DNA of 64,000 bases from positions 38,358 to 102,357 of the forward strand of contig NZ_JAVHJU010000075.1 in NCBI RefSeq assembly GCF_031082405.1, in the 5' to 3' direction. Under the pieces are notes generated by a model. The model saw nothing but the letters and a program-made list of their open reading frames with translations. It searched no databases and was not told the origin of the DNA. Position 1 is the stretch's first letter. Every line of letters starts with the position of its first letter. Made by a program: the position numbers and the translations under genes. The DNA is from Amycolatopsis sp. A133 (GTDB lineage: Bacteria > Actinomycetota > Actinomycetes > Mycobacteriales > Pseudonocardiaceae). Shown here one piece after another: positions 7,894 through 16,167 of the stretch.

Positions 7894-9072
7894 TCAGCCG
7901 GGCGTGGCCGCCTCGACCCGCTCCGCCACTGCGTCGCGGTGGCGCCAGGCTCGGCTCACCTGGATCAGCCAGGCCGCCTCGGCCGCCACGTCCGCGTCCG
8001 CGTCCGGTTCGGGGGCGGGGTCGGGGGCCTGGTCGAAACGTCGTCCCGCGCGGCCCGCCTCGATCGCCGCCGCCAGGGTGACCGCTTCCACCGTGGCCGC
8101 CACCTCGGCTTCGCGGACTCCCGCGCGGCGGGCCGCCGCCTCGGCGCGGGCCGGGAGGTCCGGGTCGAAGTGGGCTCGCAGGGCCAAGTGGCCGTCGCGG
8201 ATTTCGATGACCCGGCGGTACAACGCGAACTCGGCGCCGCCCGCCAGTTCGCGGCCCGGGTCGAGGGCGATGCCCGGCACCGCCGTGCGCAGCGCCGTCC
8301 ACAGCGGCTCGATGCGGCGGTAGGCGCGGTACGCGCGGACGCGGCCGATCACCGACGACACCGCCGGCGACCACGCGCTCAACGTCGCCCCGGCCGCGAC
8401 GAACCCGACCGTCGCCGCGGCCAGCACCGACGACGGCAGGTCCTCGCGGGCGCCGATCCGAGCCGTCCGCGCGAGCTGGATGACGTCGTCGACGTCCCAG
8501 AACGTCCACGCGGACGCCGAGCCCACGCCGGCGACCAGCAGCCACAGCCCGGCGCGCAGCGGGCCCGGCTCCGCGTGCCACGCGCTGCGGACGAACACCG
8601 CGAGCAGCAGGCCGAGGCTGACCAGGCTGTAGAGCAGGAACACCACCTTGTCGGCCACCGCGAACGGCAGGCCGGCAGCGGAGAACACCGTGTCGTCGCC
8701 GACGCGCCGCGGCTGCGAGAGCGCGAAGGACACCGCGAGCAGCACCATCGTCGCGCCGGTGCACCACGCGTGCGGTGCGAGCCGGGCCCCTTCGCCGCGC
8801 CACACCGACTGCGTGAAGGCGACGGCGAACCCGATCGCGCCCAGCTTCAGCTCGTCGCCGGCCAGGCTCAGGACCCACTCGGCCACCGGGCCCGGGCCGG
8901 CGAGGGCGGACATCGCCGGTGTCAGCACGATGATGCCGGCGGCGATGCAGATGCCGAACCCGGCGAGGAACCACATCGTGCGCACCGGCTGGCTGCGGCG
9001 CGCCTCGATCAGCTTGTACCCGAACCCGGCGAAGCCCGCCACGCAGAGGTAGTAGGCGAGGGTTTCGGTCAC
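7894..9072 (-). CDS. MAB_1171c-type seven-TM protein (DUF6545-like C-terminus)
   Basis: A 392-aa membrane protein with about seven hydrophobic helices over residues 1-235, beginning TETLAYYLCVAGFAGFGYK, then a cytosolic part of about 150 residues. That part has the family stretch YRRIEPLWTALR, then LYRRVIEIRDG, and an acidic Pro/Asp-rich linker near the end. This is the layout of the MAB_1171c family (putative transporter with DUF6545). The GTG start at 9072 forms a GTGA overlap with the HExxH protease gene; the frame upstream of it reads through that gene and is not membrane-like. It is the last gene of a three-gene operon. Its biochemical role is unknown. Confidence 0.8.
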   Translation of the reverse strand: MTETLAYYLCVAGFAGFGYKLIEARRSQPVRTMWFLAGFGICIAAGIIVLTPAMSALAGPGPVAEWVLSLAGDELKLGAIGFAVAFTQSVWRGEGARLAPHAWCTGATMVLLAVSFALSQPRRVGDDTVFSAAGLPFAVADKVVFLLYSLVSLGLLLAVFVRSAWHAEPGPLRAGLWLLVAGVGSASAWTFWDVDDVIQLARTARIGAREDLPSSVLAAATVGFVAAGATLSAWSPAVSSVIGRVRAYRAYRRIEPLWTALRTAVPGIALDPGRELAGGAEFALYRRVIEIRDGHLALRAHFDPDLPARAEAAARRAGVREAEVAATVEAVTLAAAIEAGRAGRRFDQAPDPAPEPDADADVAAEAAWLIQVSRAWRHRDAVAERVEAATPG

Positions 9073-9638
9073 GGCGTACGACGGCGGGACCGTCCGCCGA
9101 ACACGGAGTCGAAGCGCCGCACGCCCTCCGGGACGCCGGGCGCGGGTTCGCGCGGCTCCGCGGGCCGGACGACGCGCTGCGCGAGCAGGCTCGCGACGAG
9201 TTCGGCTTCGCGCTCTTCGACCTCCGAGTAGGTGGTGCGGCCGAGCACGCGCCGGACCAGCTCGGGCGAGAGGTTCGGCATGAGCTGCCGTCCCGCCGCG
9301 GCGTCGATGGCCACGCCGTCGGCGCCGGCGTCCCCGCCGACGTGGCCGCACAGCAGGTGCCCGACCTCGTGCAGCAGGATGTGCCGCCGGTGCAGGGCGG
9401 TCGTGTTGGTCGGGTAGAGGATGTAGTCGGCCCGTTCGGTGCTCATCAGCAACCCGCACGGCGCGCCTTCGGGCGCGCTGACCGGCATCAGCTCGATGGG
9501 ACGGCCGCGCTCGGCGGCCAGCCGCGCGACGAAGTCTTCGGCGTCGAACGGTTCCGGCAGGCTGACGGCATCGGCGACCTCGCGGGCCCGCTTCCAGAGT
9601 GACCGGGCCGGTCGCCGCCGCAAGCATGGTCGCGCCAC
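9069..9638 (-). CDS. ImmA/IrrE-type HExxH metallopeptidase
   Basis: A 189-aa protein with the zinc motif HEVGH at 90-94, preceded by RRHILL, the usual ImmA/IrrE context. These proteases cut or inactivate XRE-type repressors (ImmA with ImmR, IrrE with DdrO). The N-terminal half is a helical domain. The start is GTG; an ATG 12 bases further in is in another frame. The EspR-like regulator is upstream and the seven-TM protein is fused to it by a 4-nt overlap, so it could link a membrane signal to a DNA-binding target. That link is inference. Confidence 0.82.
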   Translation of the reverse strand: MARPCLRRRPARSLWKRAREVADAVSLPEPFDAEDFVARLAAERGRPIELMPVSAPEGAPCGLLMSTERADYILYPTNTTALHRRHILLHEVGHLLCGHVGGDAGADGVAIDAAAGRQLMPNLSPELVRRVLGRTTYSEVEEREAELVASLLAQRVVRPAEPREPAPGVPEGVRRFDSVFGGRSRRRTP

Positions 9639-9809
9639 TGTCAGGCCTCCCTCACGACGCCGCGGCGGAACGGCTTCGGCGGGTTCAACGCGGCGGAACC
9701 GGTGAAGTTACGCGCCCGGACCGAAACCGGCGGAAACGGTGCCGCCTACGCTATCGGGCCGCCGGGATCCCCTGCGGCGAGGCCACAAGCCGATCCACCC
9801 CCGCCACCC

Positions 9810-10244
9810 TCAGCTCTCTTTCTTCGGGCCGCCGCGACCCGCCTCCCTCCGGGCGATCGCGTCGATCATGTCGCTGATCGTGTCCAGCCCGTCCGACGAC
9901 AACGTCACCGCGCGCAACGCCAGGTCGCGGACTCCGGCGTCGCGCAGTGCGCCCAGCAGGGCCAGTTCTTCGGCGATCTTGCGGCTTTGCTCGTCGTCGA
10001 AGAAGTACGCCGGCGGAACTCCGAAGAACTGCGCCAGTGCTTCGAGGTGCCGCTTGGTCGGGTTGTCGCGGCGGCCGGTGCGCAGCTGCCACAGGTACGT
10101 CGTCGAGAAGCTTTCGCCGGTGGCCTCGCGGCACGCCTTGGCGACCTCTTCGTTGCTGTACGGCTCCCGATCGGGCCTGCGGACCACGTGGAACAGCCGG
10201 TCGATCTTGTCGGCCAGCGTCGACTTTCCGGGCTCCTTGACCAC
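9810..10244 (-). CDS. EspR-like XRE-family transcriptional regulator
   Basis: A 144-aa helix-turn-helix protein. The N-terminal HTH (about 10-75) reads NEEVAKACREAT ... TTYLWQLRTGRRDNPT, with ALAQFFGVPPAYFFDD, which closely matches mycobacterial EspR. Further matches to the EspR C-terminal dimer domain are EELALLGALRDAGVRDLALRA and the end region SDMIDAIARRE. EspR is a nucleoid-type regulator of cell-wall and secretion genes. The ImmA/IrrE-type protease and seven-TM protein follow after a 171-bp gap, which may carry a separate promoter. Confidence 0.85.
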   Translation of the reverse strand: MVKEPGKSTLADKIDRLFHVVRRPDREPYSNEEVAKACREATGESFSTTYLWQLRTGRRDNPTKRHLEALAQFFGVPPAYFFDDEQSRKIAEELALLGALRDAGVRDLALRAVTLSSDGLDTISDMIDAIARREAGRGGPKKES

Positions 10245-10302
10245 GATGCACTCCCTCAGCTACCAGGCGTATTCATCCTAGCTGAAAGGCGGCCACCCAT
10301 TA

Positions 10303-11172
10303 TCAACCCGAGTTCGCCCTCGGCCGGGGCTGGCACCGGGGACACGAGAACGACGAACGGTTCATGAACGGTTCCCGCCGGATCGCCGTGCCGCACCGGT
10401 GGCACGGCATCCCTTCCTGGCCGTACGCGTCGAGCGACCGGTCGAAGTAGCCCGACTGCCCGTTGACGTTCACGTACAGCGCGTCGAACGACGTGCCGCC
10501 CGCGCCCAGCGCCGCGTTCATCACGTCCGACGCCGCCGAGAGCAGCTCGCGGCCCTTCGCCATGGTCAGCTTGCCGGTCGGTTTCGACCAGTGCAGCCGC
10601 GCCCGCCACAACGCCTCGTCCGCGTAGATGTTGCCGATGCCCGACACCAGCGTCTGGTCGAGCAGCGCCCGCTTGACCTCGGTGCGCCGCGACCGCAGCG
10701 CGCGCACGGCCGCGTCGAGGTCGAACTCCGGGTCCATCGGGTCGCGCGCGATGTGCGCGATCGTGTCCGGGAGCAGGACCTCGCTCCCGATGTCGCTGAG
10801 GTCGTCCAGCGCCAGGCCGCCGAAGGTCCGCTGGTCGACGAAGCGCAGCTCCGGCCCGTCGTCCTCGAAGCGCAGCCGCACCCGCAGGTGCTTCTCGTCC
10901 GGCGCGCCCTCGGGCTGGACGAGCATCTGCCCGCTCATGCCGAGGTGGGCCAGCAGCGCCTCCTTGTCGGACAGCTCCAGCCACAGGTACTTGCCGCGGC
11001 GCCGCGCCGCCTCGACGCGGGTGCCGGTGAGCCGCTGGGCGAAGTCCGCCGCGCCCATGGCGTGCCGGCGGATGGCGCGCGGGTGCAGGACCTCCGCCTC
11101 GCGGATGGTCCGCCCGGCGACGTGCGCCTGCAGGCCCAGGCGGACCACTTCGACCTCGGGGAGTTCGGGCAT
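10303..11172 (-). CDS. mutM: Formamidopyrimidine-DNA glycosylase
   Basis: A 289-aa base-excision glycosylase/AP lyase that removes 8-oxoguanine and FaPy lesions. The N-terminus PELPEVE supplies the catalytic Pro2 and Glu3, GNIYADEALW is the H2TH region, and the C-terminal zinc finger has CHRCG and CPRCQ. The length is normal. In mycobacteria fpg follows rnc directly; here a polysaccharide lyase gene lies between them. Confidence 0.96.
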   Translation of the reverse strand: MPELPEVEVVRLGLQAHVAGRTIREAEVLHPRAIRRHAMGAADFAQRLTGTRVEAARRRGKYLWLELSDKEALLAHLGMSGQMLVQPEGAPDEKHLRVRLRFEDDGPELRFVDQRTFGGLALDDLSDIGSEVLLPDTIAHIARDPMDPEFDLDAAVRALRSRRTEVKRALLDQTLVSGIGNIYADEALWRARLHWSKPTGKLTMAKGRELLSAASDVMNAALGAGGTSFDALYVNVNGQSGYFDRSLDAYGQEGMPCHRCGTAIRREPFMNRSSFSCPRCQPRPRANSG

Positions 11173-11216
11173 GCCGCCATTGTGCCCGGCGGGTACGACA
11201 GTTTTCGAAAGGGCAC

Positions 11217-12572
11217 TCAGGGCGCGGTGGGTCCGACGTCCGCCTTCGCCAGCGGAACCCGGGTGGTGCCGGAGGCGAAGTACTCGTCCGCGCCGACGTC
11301 GAAGGTGCCCGAGCGGGCCTGCAGGTCGAAGTCCTTCCCCGCGTACGGGTAGGACCCGGCACCCGTGTTGATCGCCGGGCTCGCCGAGGACAGCCGGTAG
11401 AGCCCGGCGGCGCCCTTGACCAGCCGGGGATCGACGTTCCGCGACGGGATCCCCGCCGTGCCGCCGAAGGTGATGTTGCCCTCGTACTTGACCGCCGACC
11501 CGCTGGGCAGCGTCACCAGCGTCCCCGAGGTGCCCTTGACGATGTTGTCCGCGACCACGCAGTCCTTCGGCTTGAAGTCCCCGCCGTCGCCGTCGATCAC
11601 CGACGAACTGCCCAGCACCGTGTTGTACGCGACCGTCACGCGGTCGGGCCGGTCGTGCAGCTTGCTGGCCGGGCCGCTGTCGGCCTCGTCGCCGGAACCG
11701 AAGACGATCGCGCGGTCGCCGGAGTTCGCCACGTAGTTGTTCACGATCTTGTGGTCGTTGCCGTGGAACCGGATGCCCGAGCCGAAGAGCACGTTGCCCT
11801 CGACGGTGCTGCGGTTGCCGTGGCGCAGCACGATGTAGCCCAAGCTGTCGCGGATCGTGTTGTACCGCACCACGTTGTCGGACGACTTGACGGAGATCGC
11901 CTCGCTGTCGCCGTCGGCCTTCTCGAAGAGGTTGTTCTCGATCAGCGCGTGCGCGGAGTACGACTGGTGGTTGCTCAGCCCCAGCCGGATCGACTCACCG
12001 CCGTTCGAACCCGCGAACTGGTGGTTGAAGAAGTGGTTGTGGTGCACGTGGACGTGCTGCGCCATCGCACTGGCGGGCCCGAGGACCTGCAGGAACACGC
12101 CCTGGCTGGTGCGGTTCTGGAAGACGTTGCGGTCGACGACGGTGTCGTCGCCGCTGACCGTCACCCAGTTGCCGTCGCTCGTGAGCTGGAAGTCGTTGCG
12201 GGTCAGGCGGTTGCCCGACGCGCCGGCGGGGACGGTCAGCGAAGCGCCGCCCCGGAACTTGAACCCCCGCAGCACGACGTTCGAGACGCCGCTCGCGAAG
12301 GCGAACGTCTTCGAGCCGGTGATGGTGGCCTGGCCGGTGTGCTCGGCGGCGATCGTCACGGGCGCCGAGGCGGTGCCGGACCGTTTGATCAACAGCGCCG
12401 AGCCCGCGGAGTAGCTCCCGTCGGCCAGCGCGATCGTGTCGCCGGGGCTCGCCTTGTCCATGGCGGACTGCAGCGCCGCGAGCGAGGTGACGCGGATCTG
12501 CGCGGCCGAGGCCGAAGGGCCGGGCACGACGACGAGGGCGGCCGCGAGCAGGGGAACGAAGAACAGACGCAT
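11217..12572 (-). CDS. Secreted PL6-type (chondroitinase B/alginate lyase-like) protein
   Basis: A 451-aa exported right-handed beta-helix protein. The Sec signal peptide is residues 1-23 (ends ASA). Family features include the first coil LQSAMDKASPGDTIALADG, the NxF/NxxF repeat ladder, HVHHNHFFNH, GGESIRLG and ALIENNLFEKADGDSEAIS. PL6 enzymes cleave uronic-acid polysaccharides by beta-elimination with a Lys/Arg pair and calcium. It sits between rnc and mutM with 88 and 44 bp gaps, on the same strand, and breaks a widely conserved gene neighbourhood. The substrate is not known. It could also be a lyase-fold carbohydrate-binding protein. Confidence 0.85.
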   Translation of the reverse strand: MRLFFVPLLAAALVVVPGPSASAAQIRVTSLAALQSAMDKASPGDTIALADGSYSAGSALLIKRSGTASAPVTIAAEHTGQATITGSKTFAFASGVSNVVLRGFKFRGGASLTVPAGASGNRLTRNDFQLTSDGNWVTVSGDDTVVDRNVFQNRTSQGVFLQVLGPASAMAQHVHVHHNHFFNHQFAGSNGGESIRLGLSNHQSYSAHALIENNLFEKADGDSEAISVKSSDNVVRYNTIRDSLGYIVLRHGNRSTVEGNVLFGSGIRFHGNDHKIVNNYVANSGDRAIVFGSGDEADSGPASKLHDRPDRVTVAYNTVLGSSSVIDGDGGDFKPKDCVVADNIVKGTSGTLVTLPSGSAVKYEGNITFGGTAGIPSRNVDPRLVKGAAGLYRLSSASPAINTGAGSYPYAGKDFDLQARSGTFDVGADEYFASGTTRVPLAKADVGPTAP

Positions 12573-12660
12573 CCGCCAAACCTCTCAGTGGGACCAGCGC
12601 GGCGGATGATCATCACGCTACTGAGCGGCAGGCGGCATCGTCAACGGGGGTTCCCGCTGA

Positions 12661-13413
12661 TCAGGACTCCGGTTCGGCGGCCTGCTTCTGGGCTTCGAGT
12701 TCGGCGGACAGCGAACGCCAGGCCGTCTCGGCGGCCTTCTGCTCGGCTTCCTTCTTCGTCGACCCGGTGCCGTGACCGAGGGGACGGCCGGCGATCAGCA
12801 CCGTGGCCGTGAACTCCTTGCGGTGGTCCGGCCCGGTGTCCTCGACCTTGTACTCGGGCACGCCGAGACCGGACGACGCGGTCAGCTCCTGCAGGCTCGT
12901 CTTCCAGTCGAGCCCGGCCCCGCGCAGCGGCGCTTCGGCGAGCAGGCCGTCGAAGAGGTGGTGCACGAGCTTGCGCGCGATCTCGATGCCGTGCTCGATG
13001 TACGCGGCACCGATCACCGCCTCCAGCCCGTCGGCGAGGATGCTCGCCTTGTCCCGGCCGCCGGTGAGCTCTTCGCCCTTGCCGAGCAACAGGTGCGCCC
13101 CGAGCCCGCCGTCGCCGAGCCCGCGCGCCACCCGCGCCAGGGCGTGCATGTTGACGACGCTGGCGCGGAGCTTCGCGAGCTGACCCTCGGGCAGGTCGGG
13201 ATGCGTGTTGTACAGGTGATCGGTGACGACGAGGCTGAGCACGGCATCACCGAGGAACTCCAGCCGCTCGTTCGGCGGCAGCCCCCCGTTTTCGTACGCG
13301 TACGAACGGTGGGTCAGCGACAGCCGGAGCAGCTCGGGGTCGAGAGCGACCCCGAGCGCTTCGAGCAACGGCGCCGGATCGGCTGCGGGTCCCCTGGGCG
13401 TCTTGCCCCCCAT
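12661..13413 (-). CDS. rnc: Ribonuclease III
   Basis: A 250-aa dsRNA endonuclease. The RNase III signature NERLEFLGDAVL is near residues 48-59, the second catalytic acidic patch is DGLEAVIGAAYIE, and a C-terminal dsRNA-binding domain spans about 170-240 (PLGHGTGSTKKEAEQKAAE). It processes rRNA precursors and structured mRNAs. It starts 13 bp after the rpmF stop, so it is probably cotranscribed with DUF177 and rpmF. Confidence 0.96.
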   Translation of the reverse strand: MGGKTPRGPAADPAPLLEALGVALDPELLRLSLTHRSYAYENGGLPPNERLEFLGDAVLSLVVTDHLYNTHPDLPEGQLAKLRASVVNMHALARVARGLGDGGLGAHLLLGKGEELTGGRDKASILADGLEAVIGAAYIEHGIEIARKLVHHLFDGLLAEAPLRGAGLDWKTSLQELTASSGLGVPEYKVEDTGPDHRKEFTATVLIAGRPLGHGTGSTKKEAEQKAAETAWRSLSAELEAQKQAAEPES

Positions 13414-13426
13414 ATCGGCTAGCCGA

Positions 13427-13609
13427 TCAGGCGGGCTCGACGACCTGGCGGCCGTTGTGCTGGCCGCACGACGGGCACGCGATGTGCTGGAGCTTCGGCT
13501 GCTTGCAGGCGCGGTTGGAGCAGGGCACCAGCTGCACCGGAGCCGCCTTCCACTGGCTGCGGCGGGAGCGCGTGTTGGATCGCGACATCTTCCGCTTCGG
13601 GACGGCCAC
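13427..13609 (-). CDS. rpmF: 50S ribosomal protein L32
   Basis: A 60-aa protein starting AVPKRKMSRSNTRSRR, the universal L32 N-terminus. It is the C+ form: zinc ligands C30, C35, C45 and C48 are all present, so this is the zinc-replete paralogue rather than a Zur-controlled C- copy. The start is GTG. It lies between the DUF177 gene and rnc, as in most actinobacteria. Confidence 0.97.
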   Translation of the reverse strand: MAVPKRKMSRSNTRSRRSQWKAAPVQLVPCSNRACKQPKLQHIACPSCGQHNGRQVVEPA

Positions 13610-13696
13610 GAGTAGATCTCCTTATGACGGTCTGCTCGCGGTGCGAGCGAACTTTCTCACCGGATCGAGCTGGACGCTCGTCAGGCTTGCCCTTGT

Positions 13697-14290
13697 TCAG
13701 CTGGACCCTTGCGCAGGCTTTTCGCCCGCGTTCTCGTCGAATCGCTCCACGAGTGCGGCCCACCGAGGGTCTATCTTCTCATGCCCGTGTCCGGGCTCGA
13801 GATCGGCCCACTTGACGCCGCATTCGATGCAGAGCCCGGCGCAGTCTTCGGTGCACAGCGGCGCCAGCGGCAGGGCCAGCACAATGGCGTCGCGCACGGT
13901 GGGTTCGAGGTCGATCCGGTCGTCGATCAGCCGGGGGATCTCGTCCTCGTCGGTGGTCTCCTCGGTGACCGACCCCGGGTAGGCGAACAGCTCCTGGACC
14001 TCGACCTCGATCTCCTCGGTCAGCGGGTCGAGGCAGCGGGCGCAGGTGCCCTTCGCGGTGGCGTGCGCGGTCCCGCTGACGAGGACGCCTTCGACGACGG
14101 ACTCGAGCAGCAGGTCGAGTTCCAGCGCGGAGCCGGCCTCGATGGTGATGACATCGGGGACGCCGAGCGGCGTCTCCACCGGCACGCTGCGCTTGATCGC
14201 GCGGCTGAGGCCGGCGTGACGGCCGAGCTCACGGGTGTCGATCACCCACGGGCTGCGGCCGTCGAGCTGGGGGGTCTTGTTCTCGGACAT
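13697..14290 (-). CDS. DUF177 / YceD-family protein
   Basis: A 197-aa protein of the YceD/DUF177 family, which in bacteria lies next to rpmF and has been linked to 23S rRNA accumulation. A central cysteine pair motif GTCARCLDPL and a C-terminal CTEDCAGLCIECG suggest a metal site. The ATG at 14290 follows the last non-conserved stretch; the frame extends upstream but without similarity. It is 87 bp upstream of rpmF. Confidence 0.9.
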   Translation of the reverse strand: MSENKTPQLDGRSPWVIDTRELGRHAGLSRAIKRSVPVETPLGVPDVITIEAGSALELDLLLESVVEGVLVSGTAHATAKGTCARCLDPLTEEIEVEVQELFAYPGSVTEETTDEDEIPRLIDDRIDLEPTVRDAIVLALPLAPLCTEDCAGLCIECGVKWADLEPGHGHEKIDPRWAALVERFDENAGEKPAQGSS

Positions 14291-14639
14291 CCTGTCCAGG
14301 GTACGCACGCTGTGCCGGCTCTTTTGCGCTGGGACGGTGTGCGGGGCGGAGTGAGGCCCGGAGGGCGTACCAGGGCGGATGAGCGAGGCCGCAGGAGCCG
14401 CGGCGAGCGGGCCACCCGTCACCAAGCAGAGCCCGCCCTCCCTGGGGGCCACCCCGCGTCCAGCCTATCGAGGCTGCCCGACAATAAACCGCGAAGCCGC
14501 AGCTCAGGGACTCGTTGTCCACAACCCGGCCCGGCTGTGGACAGCCCGTCGATCCCCCTCCCGCGAAGGCCCGGGGTCGCCGGAAGCCGGAACCGGAGCG
14601 AGCCCGGCGAAGCGGCTCACCCAGTCGCCGAGAGACTCG
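14291..14639. other. 349-bp gap between sepIVA and the DUF177 gene
   Basis: No credible gene is seen. It holds the promoter region of the DUF177-rpmF-rnc group. It also has two inward-facing DnaA-box-like nonamers: TTGTCCACA at 14515-14523 and CTGTCCACA on the minus strand at 14536-14544. The open frames crossing it are composition artefacts. Confidence 0.5.
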
Positions 14640-15368
14640 TCACACCTGGTAGTCGTACAGCGTCGGCCGCCCGCCCGAGCTGGGCAGGTTCGCCGGCGAG
14701 CGCAGGTGGTTGCGGCCCGAATCGACCGTCCGCAGCGTGGTCGCCAGCAGCTCCGAGAACTCCGCCAGCTTCCCGTCCACGTAGGCGTCGCAGTCCGCAC
14801 GCTGGCGGTCGGCCTCGGCGTGGGCTTCGTCGACGATGCGGGCCGACTCCGCGTGCGCCGCCTGGACCACTTCCGTCTGGGCGACCAGGCGGGCCTGCTC
14901 GGCCCGGCCGTCCTCGATGGCGCGGTCGTAGGCGTCGCGGCCGGCCTGGACCATGCGCTCGGACTCGGCCCGGGAGCGGTCGGTGAGGTTCTGGTACTCG
15001 GCCTGGCCCGCCGCCACCGTGCGATCGGCCTGGTCGTGCGCGTCGGCGAGCATCTGCTCCGCGCGGGCGCGGGCGTCGGCGAGGATGCGCTCGGCCTCGT
15101 CCGTCGCCTCGGCGATCGTGCCCTCGGCCTCGGCGTTCGCGCCGGCGACCGTGTCCCCCGCCTCCTTGCGGGCGGCGTGGATCAGGTCGTCGCGCTTGTC
15201 GAGGACGTCCTGGGCGTCGTCGATCTCCGCGGGCAGTGCGTCGCGGACGTCGTCGAGAAGTTCGAGCACGTCTCCCCGGGGCACGACGCAGCTGGCCGTC
15301 ATGGGGACGCCCCGCGCCTCCTCGACGATGGTGACGAGCTCGTCGAGCGCCTCGAAAACCCGGTACAC
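14640..15368 (-). CDS. sepIVA: SepIVA/DivIVA-domain septation protein
   Basis: A 242-aa almost fully helical protein. The start YRVFEALDELV and the stretch CVVPRGDVLELLDDVRDALP match mycobacterial SepIVA (Rv2927c), followed by a long Ala/Glu/Asp-rich coiled coil to about 220. SepIVA is an essential division and polar-growth factor in mycobacteria. The GTG at 15368 is chosen because its product starts exactly at the conserved YRVFEAL. Gene order sepIVA-DUF177-rpmF-rnc agrees with the mycobacterial order. Confidence 0.88.
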   Translation of the reverse strand: MYRVFEALDELVTIVEEARGVPMTASCVVPRGDVLELLDDVRDALPAEIDDAQDVLDKRDDLIHAARKEAGDTVAGANAEAEGTIAEATDEAERILADARARAEQMLADAHDQADRTVAAGQAEYQNLTDRSRAESERMVQAGRDAYDRAIEDGRAEQARLVAQTEVVQAAHAESARIVDEAHAEADRQRADCDAYVDGKLAEFSELLATTLRTVDSGRNHLRSPANLPSSGGRPTLYDYQV

Positions 15369-15434
15369 GGCAACTCCAATCCCCTGTCGCTGGGACCAGT
15401 CTGCCCTCATCCGGCGCCGAAGCGGTGAACGCCA

Positions 15435-15475
15435 CCGGCGCCGGGCGTGTCCCCCTGGACCACGCCCGGCGCCGG
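15435..15475 (-). terminator. Hairpin terminator downstream of the sigma-factor operon
   Basis: Perfect 15-bp arms CCGGCGCCGGGCGTG and CACGCCCGGCGCCGG with an 11-base loop, five bases past the stop of the membrane protein gene at 15481. It has no T-run. Confidence 0.75.
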
Positions 15476-15480
15476 CGTTC

Positions 15481-16167
15481 CTAGGGCAGCACGAAGGCCG
15501 GATCGGTGATCACCTTCGTGAGCTGCTCCTGGGTCAGGGGGTAGCCGGGCCCGCCGGTCACGATCACCGTCGAGCCGTCGGGGCGGTACAGGAATCCGTT
15601 GCTGCCCTCGCGCACGGGTTCGCCGGTTTGGTCCTGGTAGACGAGTTCGGAGAGCACGAGGACGCCGCCGCCGGGCTGCGGGAGCCGCACGCACTGCGGC
15701 GCCGAGCCGGCCGTGGTGCAGAGCCGGTCGGCCGGGACGACCTGGTGGGCGGCCCGCGGCCCGCGCACCGTCAGCTGGAAGTTGCCGGGCCGGCCGGTCA
15801 CGTCGACGAATTCGGCCGTGACGCTCATCCGGTCCGGCCCGACGCTGTCGGCCGCCGACCGGCCCAGGACCAGGTCGTGGACACCGGGCAGCGCCCGCAC
15901 GACGGCTTCGCTGAGCGCGAGGCGGACCCGGGACTGCTCGGCGACCGGCGGCGGCGTCGCGGGCGTCGCGGCGGGCCGCACCGGCTCCGGGCCCGCAACG
16001 GTGGACAGCACCACCGCGACGGCCACGGCCAGCACCGCGACGACGATCCCCGCCCCGCGTTTCCGGGCCTGCCGCGCCGCCCGGTCGGCGACCTCGTCCG
16101 TGTCGAACCCCAGCGGCGGTTCCGGGAGGTCCAGCTCGCGCAGGCGGGTTTCGAGATCGGTCATCAC
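15481..16167 (-). CDS. Single-TM protein paired with SigE-family sigma factor
   Basis: A 228-aa protein. A short cytosolic N-terminus (DLETRLRELDLPEPPLGFD) and a basic patch precede one TM helix (about 38-58), followed by an exported domain of about 165 residues with two Cys (LCTTAG, QCVRL). It overlaps the sigma gene by 4 nt. This layout suggests a membrane partner, possibly an anti-sigma factor or sensor, although there is no ZAS zinc motif (HxxxCxxC). I do not recognise the exported domain. Confidence 0.7.
   Translation of the reverse strand: MMTDLETRLRELDLPEPPLGFDTDEVADRAARQARKRGAGIVVAVLAVAVAVVLSTVAGPEPVRPAATPATPPPVAEQSRVRLALSEAVVRALPGVHDLVLGRSAADSVGPDRMSVTAEFVDVTGRPGNFQLTVRGPRAAHQVVPADRLCTTAGSAPQCVRLPQPGGGVLVLSELVYQDQTGEPVREGSNGFLYRPDGSTVIVTGGPGYPLTQEQLTKVITDPAFVLP

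Noticed and set aside
7643..8974. Minus-strand protein with (PNVAFGALDA)n repeats
   Set aside because: It reads the intergenic repeat array and then an off-frame, Arg/Gly/Pro-rich shadow of the membrane protein gene. No domain is recognisable.
7894..10244. Prophage or ICE immunity region (ImmR/ImmA type)
   Set aside because: The regulator is EspR-like and no integrase, excisionase, attachment site or phage structural gene is nearby.
14291..14639. Small gene between DUF177 and sepIVA
   Set aside because: No frame with a ribosome binding site and plausible composition; the frames extend from neighbouring genes.
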